DNA from: Rhizobium sullae
GTDB lineage: Bacteria; Pseudomonadota; Alphaproteobacteria; Rhizobiales; Rhizobiaceae
Reading direction: 5' to 3'
Assembly (NCBI RefSeq): GCF_025200715.1
Contig: NZ_CP104144.1
Span: forward strand, 496,001 to 560,000
Length of the DNA stretch: 64,000 nucleotides
Part shown: one piece after another, positions 1 through 9,606 of the stretch
Numbering within the stretch: position 1 is the first letter of the stretch
How the letters are laid out: each line of letters begins with the position of its first letter
The notes under the pieces: generated by a model
What the model was told of the DNA's origin: nothing
The model's database searches: none
Seen by the model: the letters and a program-made list of their open reading frames with translations, nothing else
Position numbers and translations under genes: made by a program

Positions 1-1798
1 CGTTCTTCATCAGCTGCCGGTGATTGCCGCTTTCGATGAGCTCGCCGTTCTGCAGAACGATGATGCGGTCAGCCTCGCGGATCGTCGCCAGCCGATGGGC
101 GATGACGAGGCCCGTGCGGTTTTCGAGGAGCTTCACTAGCGCCTTCTGGATCAGCATTTCCGTGTAGCTGTCGATATTGGCGGTCGCCTCATCGAGCACC
201 AGGATCTTCGCGTCGGCGACGAGCGCGCGCGCGAAACTCAGCAACTGCCGCTGGCCGAGCGAGAGGTTGCCGCCGCGCTCGCCGAGAATGCTGTCATAAC
301 CTTCCGGCAGGCGCATGATGAAGTCGTGGGCGCCCACCGCCTTGGCGGCTTCGATCACCTGTTCGCGCGTCGCCCTTGTCTTGTGATAGCGAATGTTGTC
401 GAAGACCGTACCGGTGAAAAGGAACGGTTCCTGCAGCACCATGGCGATCTGATCGCCAAGCGAATCCTGCGTCAACGCGCGAACATCGTGCCCCCCGACC
501 AGGACCTGACCGTGCTGCACATCGTAAAACCGGTGGATGAGCGACATGCAGCTCGATTTGCCCGAGCCGGTCGGACCGACGAGAGCCACCGTTTCGCCCG
601 GATTCACCTTGAAGCTCACATGCTTGAGGACGGGATGCTTCGGATTGTAACCGAAGACGACATCGCGGAATTCGACCGAACCATCCATGTCCTTCGAAAG
701 AGCCTTGGCGTTCGGCGCGTCCTTGATATCGACCGGCACGTCGAGGACCTCCGTCAGCCGGCGACCCGACGCCATGGCGCGCTGCATGACGGAATATTGT
801 AGCGTCAGCGAGCGGATCGGGTCGAAGAAGCGCTGGATGTAGAAGAGGAATGCCACAAGCACGCCGACGTCGAGCGCCTGGTTCAGGACGCGCGCGCCGC
901 CAACGACGATAACGAGTGCCATTGCCACGCCGGTCAGGCTATCGACGATCGGCACCATCACCTGGGCATAGCGGGCGGCCGTCAGATGCGTCTTGAGGTT
1001 CGCATGGGCTTTGTCGTCAAAGAGCGTGAAATTGACGCTCTGGCGATCCATGCTCTGCACGGCACGAACACCGTGTATCGCCTCGGCGAGTGCGCCAGCC
1101 GCCACGGAGTTCGTCTCGTGCGCTGCCATGAAGGATTTGCGTGCCAGCGGCAGCCAGAAGAGACGGACGATGAAGAGGACAGGCAGGACGGAGAGTGTCA
1201 GCAGCCCGAGCTTGAAGTCGAGATAGAGCATGACGAAGACGATGCCGAAGAGTAGGGCGATATCGCCGACGGAGAGCACCGACGTCTCGAGAAATTCCTG
1301 CATGGAGTTCACGTCGCCCTGAAGGCGTGACATCAGCCGTCCGACCTCTGTCTTGTCCATGAAGGAAAGCGAGACTCTCTGGAGATGCGAGAACATCGCC
1401 CTGCGGATGTCGAAAAGCACCTCCTCGGCGACATTGCCGACCAGCGTTTCCTGCGCGTAGCTTGCCGCATAATTGATCAGGATCGCAATCAGAAAGGCGA
1501 TGATCGAATAGAGGAGGGCGGAGCGATCCCCGCCCGGCTGCATGCCGTGGTCGATCGCGTAACGGATTATAAGGGGGATCAGCAACTGCATCGCCGTGAA
1601 GGTGAGCACGGCTGCAACCGACCACAGGACTTGCCGACGGTATGGCGCGACGAAGGTCCAGATGCGCTTGACGATGTTGCCGTCGAAGGCCTTTCCGAAC
1701 ATTTCTTCTTCGATGCGGTGCGAGCCGACGACCGCCCGCGGCGGGCGGCGGCCGTCCTCGCGAACGTCGGAGCGTTCGGTTTCCAGTTCCTCGGCCAT
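1..1798 (-). CDS. ABC half-exporter (membrane + ATPase domains), C-terminus cut by window edge
   Basis: The 599 visible codons run from ATG at 1798 and are still open at base 1, so only a short C-terminal tail is missing. Residues about 45-340 are a six-helix type I exporter membrane domain. Residues about 375-599 are the nucleotide-binding domain, with Walker A GPTGSGKSS (408-416), Q-loop LQEP, a signature that reads LSLGQ instead of LSGGQ (512-516), Walker B ILVLDE and H-loop AHR. These half-transporters work as homo- or heterodimers in the inner membrane and export lipids, glycans or drugs. It starts 22 bases after the stop of the next half-exporter gene, so the two are probably co-transcribed and may form a heterodimer. 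The altered signature is typical of a degenerate site in heterodimeric exporters. Substrate cannot be told. Confidence 0.93.
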   Translation of the reverse strand, partial: MAEELETERSDVREDGRRPPRAVVGSHRIEEEMFGKAFDGNIVKRIWTFVAPYRRQVLWSVAAVLTFTAMQLLIPLIIRYAIDHGMQPGGDRSALLYSIIAFLIAILINYAASYAQETLVGNVAEEVLFDIRRAMFSHLQRVSLSFMDKTEVGRLMSRLQGDVNSMQEFLETSVLSVGDIALLFGIVFVMLYLDFKLGLLTLSVLPVLFIVRLFWLPLARKSFMAAHETNSVAAGALAEAIHGVRAVQSMDRQSVNFTLFDDKAHANLKTHLTAARYAQVMVPIVDSLTGVAMALVIVVGGARVLNQALDVGVLVAFLFYIQRFFDPIRSLTLQYSVMQRAMASGRRLTEVLDVPVDIKDAPNAKALSKDMDGSVEFRDVVFGYNPKHPVLKHVSFKVNPGETVALVGPTGSGKSSCMSLIHRFYDVQHGQVLVGGHDVRALTQDSLGDQIAMVLQEPFLFTGTVFDNIRYHKTRATREQVIEAAKAVGAHDFIMRLPEGYDSILGERGGNLSLGQRQLLSFARALVADAKILVLDEATANIDSYTEMLIQKALVKLLENRTGLVIAHRLATIREADRIIVLQNGELIESGNHRQLMKN

Positions 1799-1820
1799 GA
1801 AATCCTCCCGCGCCGGTTTT

Positions 1821-3674
1821 TCACGCGCTCAAAGCGTCGTCGCCCGGCCGTACCTGCAAGTCGTAAAGCGCCTTGTACCGGCCGCCATAGGCCAGCAGTT
1901 CCTCATGCGTGCCTCGCTCGACGATGCGGCCGTCCTCGACGAAGAGGATCTGATCGGCATGCATCAGCGAGCTCAATCGGTGTGCGACGATGATGGTGAC
2001 GCGGTCAGCGGCATATCTGCGCATGGCGGCGCGGATCCGCTGTTCGGTCGCCGCATCGATTGCCGCCGTCGAATCGTCGAATACCATTACCGCCGGCCTC
2101 AACATCAGCGCCCGGGCTATCGAAAGGCGCTGGCGCTGACCGCCGGACAGCGAAACGCCGCGTTCGCCGACCACCGTGCCGTAGCCTGTCGGCAGGCCGA
2201 GGACGTAGTTGTGCAGCTGCGCGCTTTCGCTCGCCCGCTCGATCCGTGGCTCCTTGGCCCAGGGGTCGCCATAGGCGATGTTGTTTTCGATGGTCGTGGT
2301 GAACAGGAAGGAATCCTGCTGCACGACGGCAACGGAGCGGCGGAGCGATTGCAGCTTCACCTTGCGGACGTCCTGTCCGTCGATCGTGATCCTGCCCTTC
2401 GTCACGTCATAAAAGCGCGGTATCAGATGGGCGATCGTCGATTTACCGCTGCCCGGCGGCCCGACGATGCCGATCGTTTCACCGCGCCGCGCTTCGAAGG
2501 AAACGCCGTGGAGCACCTGATGCGTGTCCGAGCTTGGATAAGCGAAGTCGACATCCTCGAAACGGAGCGTGCCTTCAGTCACCTTCAATTCTTTTGCACC
2601 CGGGGCATCACGTATGGCGATCTCGAGGTCGAGCAGGTCGAAGAGGCGCGTGCCGCATGTCGAAGCCCGGGCAAAGGCGTTGACCATCATGCCGAGCTGG
2701 CGCACCGGCATTTGCAGGATGGTCATGAACGTCAGGAAGGAAGCGAGCACGCCGACGGTGATTTCGCCCGCCATCACCTTTTCTCCGCCGACCCAGAGCA
2801 CGAGGCCCATCGCGGCGAAGAAGGAAAAGGTCATGGCGCTGGTATTGGCAACACGGATACCGACGCGCTGATGCGCAAGCGTCAGCGCATTCTTCGAGGC
2901 TTTTTCGAATTTGGAGAGCTCATGCTCCTGCGCAGCGAATGCACGCACGACACGGATGCCGCCGAGGTTTTCCTCCATGATGCGCGTCAGCACCGAAAGC
3001 CGCTCCTGCAGGTCGAGCCACGTGGCCCGCAGCCGGAGCTGCGTCACCGATGAACGCCAGCCGACAAAAGGCACGAAACTTAGAGCCAGGAGACCAAGAA
3101 CCACATCGGTCGAAATCAGCATGTAGGCGCCGATGCCGATCAGCATCGAGAGCAGGAAAACGCGCACAAGTGCCGTCGAAAAGTACATTCGCACGCCTTC
3201 AAGATCGAGCAGCCCTATGGTGATCAGGTCGCCCGAATGAACGGTGTCGTGGAAGCTGAAGGACAGCCGCTGGATCTTCTCGTAGCAGGCAAGCCGCAGT
3301 TCATAGCCGATATGGTGACCGACGCTTTCGCTGTAGTAGTTCTGGACCATCGTGAAGACGCCGCGCAGCACGCTGGCGCCTAGTAAAAGCAGCGCCGTCG
3401 TCAGCAGCGCGTCCTGCGCCAGCTGGCCGGCAGCTCCGCCCGTCAATGCAACCTGCGTATGATCGACTGCCTGGCCGAGCAGCCGCGGAATCAGAAGCTG
3501 GAATGTGGAGGCTATGAGGGTTGCGCCGATGGCGAAGCCCGCTTGCCAAGGGTGACGAAAGGCCATGACGGTGATGCGGACCAGAGTATAGAGACCCTTG
3601 CCCCAGCCTGCCGCATTCACAAGCGCAAGCGAAGCCGAAGGCTTCGTCGCGCGTATCGACGCATCGCTGCTCAC
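1821..3674 (-). CDS. ABC half-exporter (membrane + ATPase domains)
   Basis: A type I ABC exporter subunit with an N-terminal six-helix membrane domain (about residues 35-340) and an ATPase domain with Walker A GPPGSGKST (405-413), Q-loop VVQQDSF, canonical signature LSGGQ and H-loop AHR. The Walker B ends VFDD, with Asp in place of the usual catalytic Glu. I place the start at GTG 3674, giving 618 aa. The open frame extends to 3881, but the extra 69 residues are not family-like and the family-like sequence begins just after this GTG. The next in-frame ATG would cut into the first helix. It is the first gene of the pair with the half-exporter at 1-1798. The partner has a normal Walker B and a changed signature, so each subunit of a presumed heterodimer would carry one deviant motif. 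Start codon choice is uncertain. Confidence 0.9.
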   Translation of the reverse strand: MSSDASIRATKPSASLALVNAAGWGKGLYTLVRITVMAFRHPWQAGFAIGATLIASTFQLLIPRLLGQAVDHTQVALTGGAAGQLAQDALLTTALLLLGASVLRGVFTMVQNYYSESVGHHIGYELRLACYEKIQRLSFSFHDTVHSGDLITIGLLDLEGVRMYFSTALVRVFLLSMLIGIGAYMLISTDVVLGLLALSFVPFVGWRSSVTQLRLRATWLDLQERLSVLTRIMEENLGGIRVVRAFAAQEHELSKFEKASKNALTLAHQRVGIRVANTSAMTFSFFAAMGLVLWVGGEKVMAGEITVGVLASFLTFMTILQMPVRQLGMMVNAFARASTCGTRLFDLLDLEIAIRDAPGAKELKVTEGTLRFEDVDFAYPSSDTHQVLHGVSFEARRGETIGIVGPPGSGKSTIAHLIPRFYDVTKGRITIDGQDVRKVKLQSLRRSVAVVQQDSFLFTTTIENNIAYGDPWAKEPRIERASESAQLHNYVLGLPTGYGTVVGERGVSLSGGQRQRLSIARALMLRPAVMVFDDSTAAIDAATEQRIRAAMRRYAADRVTIIVAHRLSSLMHADQILFVEDGRIVERGTHEELLAYGGRYKALYDLQVRPGDDALSA

Positions 3675-4139
3675 GGTATTGATTCCAAATAGATGTATGG
3701 TCGGACGCTGGCCCGAAAAGACGGCAATTCCATGAAGGAAATGGTTAGCGCGCTTACTTTTGCTGATTCTACCTGAGCGTTCAAGTAAAGAATTCACCAG
3801 CTGGTTATTTTGTCGTGAGTGACGGGCGGTGAGAACCGCAGCCCTAGCTCGATTCCAATCGGGGTAGGTGCCGCAGCACAAGAGGTTTTTTCACGATCCT
3901 TTCGGCAGACGTGACGAAGCAGGAAATCAGAAGGACGGCAGAGACCGAGGCGCAGAACAGCAAGCCGGCGGACACCGGCGAAACTGGTGGCAACACTGTC
4001 GCCAGCGATTGCACGACGGACCCGCCGAAAGTGCTCTGGCTCGCATTGTCGGCCAATGAGGACGGTTCGCCAGGGCGATCAACCTGGTCGGCGGCATCGA
4101 TGCGCAGACACGATAGACCCCATGAGATGCGCGATTGGG
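3675..4139. other. Stretch with no convincing gene
   Basis: Upstream region of the two half-exporters. Short open frames exist on both strands (for example 3844-4155 minus, with one hydrophobic stretch). None has a recognisable domain or a good ribosome binding site, and they overlap each other. The promoter of the exporter pair should lie here, but I cannot point to a specific site. Confidence 0.5.
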
Positions 4140-4484
4140 TAAGTCCATCCATCAATTACGGCGGGCATGCCTTTGGCCTGCCTGACGCGGATTTTCAGTC
4201 ATTTCTGTCACAAAGAGGCAAGTTTCTGAACGACATTACGGTACTGTCGCCCTCCTATCTGGTTCGAGCGAACTCGCCTCCGATCGTGCTCCTGTATTCG
4301 GGCAGCCTACGGGATCAATCGACCGACCACATGTCGCTCGTTCGCAGCCCGCAATTTCGGTGCCGGATTTGAGAAGGTCGCCGAAAAGAGCGGACATACT
4401 ATGACCATTCTCGACGAGGCTGAGCGCATCCCGGCACGCTATAGCGACTTTTTCAATTTCCTGATCGACCGTATCAAGAAATAG
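4140..4484 (+). pseudogene. Remnant of an alpha/beta-hydrolase-like C-terminus, frameshifted
   Basis: One frame (about 4140-4340) reads SINYGGHAFGLPDADF ... VRANSPPIVLLYSG, which looks like the late part of an alpha/beta hydrolase (strand with PPIVLLYSG before the catalytic Asp loop). After the bases coding DHMSLVRS that frame stops, and another frame continues with NFGAGFEKVAEKSGH and ends FFNFLIDRIKK plus TAG at 4484, which looks like the closing helix of such an enzyme. The two halves fit one protein tail joined by a frameshift. No N-terminal part, start site or catalytic Ser motif is visible upstream, so this is a decayed fragment. The family assignment is by eye only. Confidence 0.45.
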
Positions 4485-4764
4485 CCGAGCAGACAGCGCT
4501 GGTGAAGAAGGCACCATCCTGACGGACGCGGCTAAGCAAAAAATTCTTTATTTGTATCAGCAGCCTGACTACCGGACCTGCAAGCGCGTAGAATAAAACG
4601 CTTGCCACCCGCCCATTTTGGCGCTTTCATACACGACTAGTTTGATAGACTATGGCGGCAAGCGTTCCAGACTGCCGCGTGAACCTCAGCAACGCATGAG
4701 CGTATATTCCTGCGTTGAAACCTTGATCGAGACGCGATGCGGGCCAACCCGCAAGGGAGTTGAG

Positions 4765-6171
4765 ATGACGGTTCAGGGTCTTTTTGCTACGAAATTCCAT
4801 GCGAAAGGGCAGGTTTCAGCGATACCGCGTATCGCCGTTGTCGGACGCGGCTTTTCCGGCATGATGAGCGCAATCGCCTTGATGAAAACGGTGCGGACAC
4901 CGTTCCACCTTCAGCTTTTCGATCCGAATTCTTCGGTCAGCGGCGGTCAGGCGCTGTCGTCGACGCGTTCTTCGACGATCCTCAATACCCGTGTCCGCGA
5001 TCTGTCCGTGTCGCTCGGCGACGCCGACGATTTCAACGACTGGCTCTGTAGCAACGCGGAGTTCCGGGCCGCCGTGCCCGCCGCGATCCCGGGTTTCCGA
5101 CAGATTTTCGTTCCGAAGCAGCTTTTCAGCGATTACGTCTATCAGCGCTTTTCAGAAGCGCTCGCAGCCCGCAAGGATATCACCGTACAGGTCTGCCACG
5201 ACCCCGTCGTCTCGATCCGCAGGAGACACGCAAACCGCTTCCTACTTGAGAGTGCCAATCCCGCCAATCCGATTTTCGATACCGTCATTTTGGCCACCGG
5301 TTACGGGCTTTCCGAGCCCGAGGCTGTCACGGAGGATCAGTCGCCGCTGCGGTCGCAGCGCCTCGTTGCCCGACCGCATGCGGCTCTGCTTGGAAGTGGC
5401 ATTCGCGTTCTCGACCAGTTGCTGCAGCTGCGCGATAGCGGCTACACCGGCCAGATCACCATCGTCTCGAAACATGGTTTCCTGCCGCAGAGCCATACGC
5501 CGAATTCCGCCGATCCGGTTTTTCCGGCCGAGGAGCTGCCGCAAAGCCTGCCGGAGATCGTCCGCTTCATCCGCGCTGCCTGCCGAAAGGCGGAAGAAGA
5601 AGGCCGCAGCTGGCAATCGGTGATGAACGGCCTACGCAGACATGCCCGCTCGCTTTGGCGTTCGCTGCCGGCGCGCCAAAAACGCCAGTTCAACCGGCAT
5701 CTGCGCGCCATCTACGACAGCCACCGCAACCGCCTGCCCGAGGCCATGTACCTGCGCTTGAAGCGCGAGCTTGCCGAAGGCAATACCGTCCTTCGCCGTG
5801 GCACGGCCGACCGCCGGGGGCTGAGCGGCATCTTCTTCACCCCGGCTGGATCGGATGTCGAGGAAGTCATCTATGCGGAGCGTGTTTTCGATTGCCGCTG
5901 CCGGGCGCCGAATCTCGCGATGCCCCTGATGCAGAGCCTGATCAGCTCCGGCCTCGCCATGCCCGACGAGCTTTCACTGGGTCTTGCTGTCAATCTGCGC
6001 GGCGAAGCCTGCCTGGAGGACGGATCGACGGTGGACGGCCTCTTTGCCGTCGGTCCGCTCGGCCTCGGCAGCCTGCCGGATATCGATCTGGTCCCTGAGA
6101 TCGTCAGCCAGGCCTACGCGGCTGCGGACAAGATCGGGCAGCAGCTCCACCCTCAAAGCAGAGCTGTCTGA
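4765..6171 (+). CDS. FAD/NAD(P)-binding protein (NAD_binding_9-type)
   Basis: A 468-residue protein that opens with a dinucleotide-binding fold, RIAVVGRGFSG (22-32), followed by the helix and an acidic-loop region of an FAD-binding Rossmann domain. It continues through ILATGYG-type and second-nucleotide-site-like segments, in the pattern of the COG4529 uncharacterised FAD-NAD(P)-binding family. Members are thought to be flavin-dependent oxidoreductases, but substrates are not established. The start at 4765 is chosen because AAGGGAG lies 5-6 bases upstream. The longer frame back to 4618 has no Shine-Dalgarno and no family-like sequence. It stands alone, with a 73-base gap before the histidine kinase gene. 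Confidence 0.85.
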   Translation: MTVQGLFATKFHAKGQVSAIPRIAVVGRGFSGMMSAIALMKTVRTPFHLQLFDPNSSVSGGQALSSTRSSTILNTRVRDLSVSLGDADDFNDWLCSNAEFRAAVPAAIPGFRQIFVPKQLFSDYVYQRFSEALAARKDITVQVCHDPVVSIRRRHANRFLLESANPANPIFDTVILATGYGLSEPEAVTEDQSPLRSQRLVARPHAALLGSGIRVLDQLLQLRDSGYTGQITIVSKHGFLPQSHTPNSADPVFPAEELPQSLPEIVRFIRAACRKAEEEGRSWQSVMNGLRRHARSLWRSLPARQKRQFNRHLRAIYDSHRNRLPEAMYLRLKRELAEGNTVLRRGTADRRGLSGIFFTPAGSDVEEVIYAERVFDCRCRAPNLAMPLMQSLISSGLAMPDELSLGLAVNLRGEACLEDGSTVDGLFAVGPLGLGSLPDIDLVPEIVSQAYAAADKIGQQLHPQSRAV

Positions 6172-6244
6172 ATTATTCAGACTTCCCCGGAACCATTTCG
6201 GCCTCCTTCGGTTTAGGCAACTGATGTTTTCTCTTGGGGGCCCT

Positions 6245-7870
6245 ATGGAACTCGCCGATCGATATGATGCGTCTCTCACGGACGAGGGCCGCTTGCGATT
6301 ACTTGTCGATGCCATCACCGACTACGCCATCTATATGCTCAGTCCGGAGGGCCGTGTCGCGACCTGGAATGCCGGTGCGCAACGCCTCAAAGGATATTCG
6401 CAGGAAGAGATCATTGGCGGGCACTTCTCGAATTTCTACACCGAGGAGGATCGTGCTGCCGGTGAGCCGGAACATGCTCTTGACGTTGCCCGCCGCGATG
6501 GCCGATTCGAGAAGGAGGGCTGGCGGGTGCGCAAGGACGGCAGCCGTTTCTGGGCGTGCGTGGTCCTTGATGCGATCAGGGACGACTGCGGTGAGGTGAT
6601 TGGTTTTGCGAAGATCACACGCGATATGACCGAGAAGCGCGAAATCCAGTATGCCCTCGATCAGGCACGCGAAGAGCTTTTCCAGGCGCAGAAAATGGAG
6701 GCGATCGGCCAGCTCACCGGTGGCATCGCCCACGACTTCAACAATCTTCTGATGGCCGTTCTCGGGAGCCTGGAGATTTTGAAGAAGCGGATGCCTGAAC
6801 AACCGGAGCTGATGCGCCTCGTGGAAAATGCCATTCAGGGTGCGCAGCGCGGTGCGGCACTGACGCAGCGCATGCTCGCCTTTTCCCGGCGCCAGGAACT
6901 GGCGGTCAAGACGATCGACATTGCCATGCTCATGGACGGAATGGCCGACATGCTGCAACGTTTGGTCGGGCCGCTGACCATGCTGGAAACCGAAGTGCCA
7001 CGGGATCTTCCGGCAATTGCCACCGATCCCAACCAGCTCGAAACAGCCATCCTCAACCTGATTGTGAATGCACGTGACGCAATGCCGGGCGGCGGGAAGA
7101 TCACCGTGAGGGCGGAAGAGCGGGCGATGGGTGACGGGAACGGGGCTGTTGCGCCCGGTACCTACCTGTGTATTTCGGTCACTGACCGCGGAGAGGGCAT
7201 GGACGAAAAGACGCTTGAACAGGCGACGACACCCTTCTTCACGACGAAAGGTTTCGGGAAGGGCACTGGTCTCGGCCTGCCGATGGTTCAGGGGCTCGCG
7301 GCGCAATCAGGCGGCAAACTCGTGTTGAAGAGCCGTATCGGCGAAGGCACAGTCGCCGAACTTTGGTTCCCTGCGATCCCGGAGCAGGACGTTGCACCAG
7401 CAGAACATCCGGAGCAAGCGGCTGATCATCGCGACCTTCCGCATTCGCTGCGCATCCTGGCCGTCGACGATGACAGTCTCGTGCTCATGAACACCGTTCT
7501 GATGCTGGAAGATCTCGGCTATGAAGTCATCGAGGCGGCATCGGGTGCCGATGCGCTGGCCATCCTTGCCGCTGAACAGGTCGACCTCGTCATTTCCGAC
7601 CACGCCATGCCGCGGATGACCGGTGCAGAGCTTGCGGAGGCGATCCGCCGTGATTGGCCGCAAATGCCGATCATCCTTGCCACGGGCTATGCAGACATTC
7701 CACCCGGCGGCGGCCTCATCGACCTGCCGCGCCTCGGCAAGCCCTTTTCGCAAGCGCAACTTGCCGAGGCAATCAGCCGGACGATTGCCGCGACTACCGC
7801 GTTCGAATCTCGCCGCGGATCACGTATCCCAGCAAACCTGCCACCATCAGCGCCAATCCAAACCATGTGA
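6245..7870 (+). CDS. PAS-domain hybrid sensor histidine kinase with C-terminal receiver
   Basis: 541 residues, soluble, no membrane segment. Residues 15-130 form a PAS sensor domain. The dimerisation helix carries the phospho-acceptor His163 in GGIAHDFNN. The ATPase domain follows, with N box [10 protein letters not shown] (271-280), G1 TDRGEGMD, F box TPFFTTK and G2 GTGLGLPM. A receiver domain spans about 402-515 with acidic DDD (408-410), phospho-acceptor Asp452 (SDHAMP) and Lys499. The HDFNN class belongs to the FixL-like hybrid kinases, and the signal is unknown. The start at ATG 6245 follows GGGGG by four bases; an upstream ATG at 6224 is possible. The last 25 codons are antisense to the end of the SURF1 gene and look like read-through past the normal end of the receiver domain. 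Confidence 0.92.
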   Translation: MELADRYDASLTDEGRLRLLVDAITDYAIYMLSPEGRVATWNAGAQRLKGYSQEEIIGGHFSNFYTEEDRAAGEPEHALDVARRDGRFEKEGWRVRKDGSRFWACVVLDAIRDDCGEVIGFAKITRDMTEKREIQYALDQAREELFQAQKMEAIGQLTGGIAHDFNNLLMAVLGSLEILKKRMPEQPELMRLVENAIQGAQRGAALTQRMLAFSRRQELAVKTIDIAMLMDGMADMLQRLVGPLTMLETEVPRDLPAIATDPNQLETAILNLIVNARDAMPGGGKITVRAEERAMGDGNGAVAPGTYLCISVTDRGEGMDEKTLEQATTPFFTTKGFGKGTGLGLPMVQGLAAQSGGKLVLKSRIGEGTVAELWFPAIPEQDVAPAEHPEQAADHRDLPHSLRILAVDDDSLVLMNTVLMLEDLGYEVIEAASGADALAILAAEQVDLVISDHAMPRMTGAELAEAIRRDWPQMPIILATGYADIPPGGGLIDLPRLGKPFSQAQLAEAISRTIAATTAFESRRGSRIPANLPPSAPIQTM

Positions 7871-8534
7871 TCGCGTAGACGAGGTGGTTGTTCGGAAAGA
7901 CGATACGCGTCAATCCGCCGACCGGTAAGCCGCCTGGGTTTGGCGTCGCATCTGTATCGATGAAATAAGGGGCGGCGTTTGTGACGCCCTTTTCCACCGC
8001 GATCGCCGCGACATCGCGGGAATACCAGCGGCCCGAGGCCGGGTCGTTCGACTGCAGCAGCGAGCCTTTCGGCTCCGTCATCCGTATCAGCCCGGTGATC
8101 GTGACCGGACCGGAGAGTTGGCCGGACTGCCGGGTTTCAGGATTGCGCTTGTCGACCGGCACGAAGCCACGGTTGATCAGGATCGCCTTGCCATCTGGAA
8201 GCGACAGCGGTGTCATCACCCAATAGCCCGGCCCCAGCTCAGTCGAGGCATAGACCAGCGTCTCCTTACCGTTCTGCAGTGTGCCGGTCGTCGTTACGCG
8301 GCGGTATTCGTCATCGGCGGCGTTGACTGATCTGCCGAGCGGCGCCGGAACCGGTTCGGCTTTTACCCGTTGATCGACCCGAGCAATGAGATCGAGTTTC
8401 CAGGATAACCGCTCCACCTGCCAGACGCCGAGCGCAACAAAGCCCGCAATCGACAGAAGCATTAGGCTGCAGAGCATTGCCAGCTTGACCGCCGAGCGGC
8501 GCCGGTCTTTCGGTTCAGGAGAGCTGTTTGACAT
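7794..8534 (-). CDS. SURF1-family cytochrome oxidase assembly protein
   Basis: 246 residues with the classic SURF1 plan: one N-terminal membrane helix (about 18-38, ending ALGVWQVERL), a periplasmic domain with PGYWVMTPL and GKAILINRGFVP, and a second helix near the C-terminus (about 218-238). SURF1 proteins help insert heme a/o into terminal oxidases. The gene lies directly downstream of cyoD, which fits a role in maturing the quinol oxidase encoded there. It converges on the histidine kinase gene, and the two coding regions overlap by 77 bases. The stop is TAG at 7794-7796. Confidence 0.93.
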   Translation of the reverse strand: MSNSSPEPKDRRRSAVKLAMLCSLMLLSIAGFVALGVWQVERLSWKLDLIARVDQRVKAEPVPAPLGRSVNAADDEYRRVTTTGTLQNGKETLVYASTELGPGYWVMTPLSLPDGKAILINRGFVPVDKRNPETRQSGQLSGPVTITGLIRMTEPKGSLLQSNDPASGRWYSRDVAAIAVEKGVTNAAPYFIDTDATPNPGGLPVGGLTRIVFPNNHLVYAITWFGLALMVAGLLGYVIRGEIRTR

Positions 8535-8582
8535 GGCTGCAAAACCGGAGCGGGCGGCCTGCCGCCGCCCGCTCGATGCCCA

Positions 8583-8984
8583 CTAGGGCATGTTCTTCAT
8601 CACTTCCGGGCTCATCGGCATCATATTGGTATTCAGATGATGCATGACCCAGAGCGAGCCGGAAAGCGCGATCGCCACGATCACGATGGTGAAGATCAGC
8701 GCCATCATCGTCCAGCCGCCCTCCGAGCGGGTGTTCATGTGCAGGAAGCAGATCATGTGAACGACGATCTGTACGGCGCCGAGGGCCATCACGAGCGTGG
8801 CCGTCACCGCCGGGCTTTCGAAGACGCCGGCCATGACAAGCCAGAAGGGGATCGCGGTCAAGATGACCGAGAGGACGAAGCCGATCGTGTAGCTCTTTAG
8901 CGAGCCATGGCCCGCCCCGTGCCCGTGGCTGTGGCCATGATGGGCTTCGTGCGCGTCCTCATGCGCGGGTGCTTGCGAAATCAT
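8583..8984 (-). CDS. cyoD: Cytochrome o ubiquinol oxidase subunit IV (CyoD)
   Basis: 133 residues with a His-rich N-terminus ([12 protein letters not shown]) followed by three membrane helices in the pattern of CyoD, including [21 protein letters not shown]. The subunit assists CuB and heme assembly in the bo3 quinol oxidase. The start at 8984 overlaps the cyoC stop as ATGA, showing translational coupling. The longer open frame upstream to 9134 is only the shifted reading of cyoC. It is the last cyo gene before SURF1, 48 bases away. Confidence 0.95.
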   Translation of the reverse strand: MISQAPAHEDAHEAHHGHSHGHGAGHGSLKSYTIGFVLSVILTAIPFWLVMAGVFESPAVTATLVMALGAVQIVVHMICFLHMNTRSEGGWTMMALIFTIVIVAIALSGSLWVMHHLNTNMMPMSPEVMKNMP

Positions 8985-9601
8985 CCGAGAACTCCCATCA
9001 GATAGACGAAGGAAAAGACGCCGATCCAGACGACGTCGAGGAAGTGCCAGAACATCGAAAGGCACATGAGGCGGCGGCGGTTGGCCTCGATCAGGCCGTG
9101 CATCGAAACCTGCACCATCAGTGTCGCCATCCAAATGATGCCGGACGTGACGTGCAGCCCATGCGTTCCGACCAGCGTAAAGAAGGCCGAAAGGAAGGCG
9201 CTGCGCGATGGGCCTGCGCCCTCGTTGATCAAGTGGATGAACTCGTAGAGTTCAAGGCCGATGAAGGCCGCGCCGAAGAGGCCGGTCACCGCCAGCCAAA
9301 TCAGCGTGCCGGGTTTGCTGTTTTTTTCCATCTGCAGCATCGCAAAGCCATAGGTGATGGAAGAAAAGAGCAGCATCGACGTGTTGACGGCGACGAGCGG
9401 CAGGTCGAAGAGGTCTTTCGGGGAGGGCCCGGCCGCATAATTGCGGCCGACAACACCGTAAGTCGCAAACAGCACCGCGAAGATCAGGCAGTCGCTCATC
9501 AGGTAGAGCCAGAAGCCGAGATTCGTGCTGCCTTCCGGATGATGTTCCTCGGTCAGATAGAATTCAGGCTTTTCGGCCGTGTCGATGGTATGATCGCTCA
9601 T
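8981..9601 (-). CDS. cyoC: Cytochrome o ubiquinol oxidase subunit III (CyoC)
   Basis: 206 residues, five membrane helices, with heme-copper oxidase subunit III features: [22 protein letters not shown] at the first helix, then [12 protein letters not shown] and [13 protein letters not shown] in the later helices. I use ATG 9601, which lies behind AGGTGTGATGACC. ATG 9607 (MTMSDH), which overlaps the cyoB stop as TGATG, is equally possible. Product: a structural subunit of the bo3-type quinol oxidase in the inner membrane. Coupled to cyoB upstream and cyoD downstream. Confidence 0.95.
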   Translation of the reverse strand: MSDHTIDTAEKPEFYLTEEHHPEGSTNLGFWLYLMSDCLIFAVLFATYGVVGRNYAAGPSPKDLFDLPLVAVNTSMLLFSSITYGFAMLQMEKNSKPGTLIWLAVTGLFGAAFIGLELYEFIHLINEGAGPSRSAFLSAFFTLVGTHGLHVTSGIIWMATLMVQVSMHGLIEANRRRLMCLSMFWHFLDVVWIGVFSFVYLMGVLG

Positions 9602-9606
9602 GGTCA

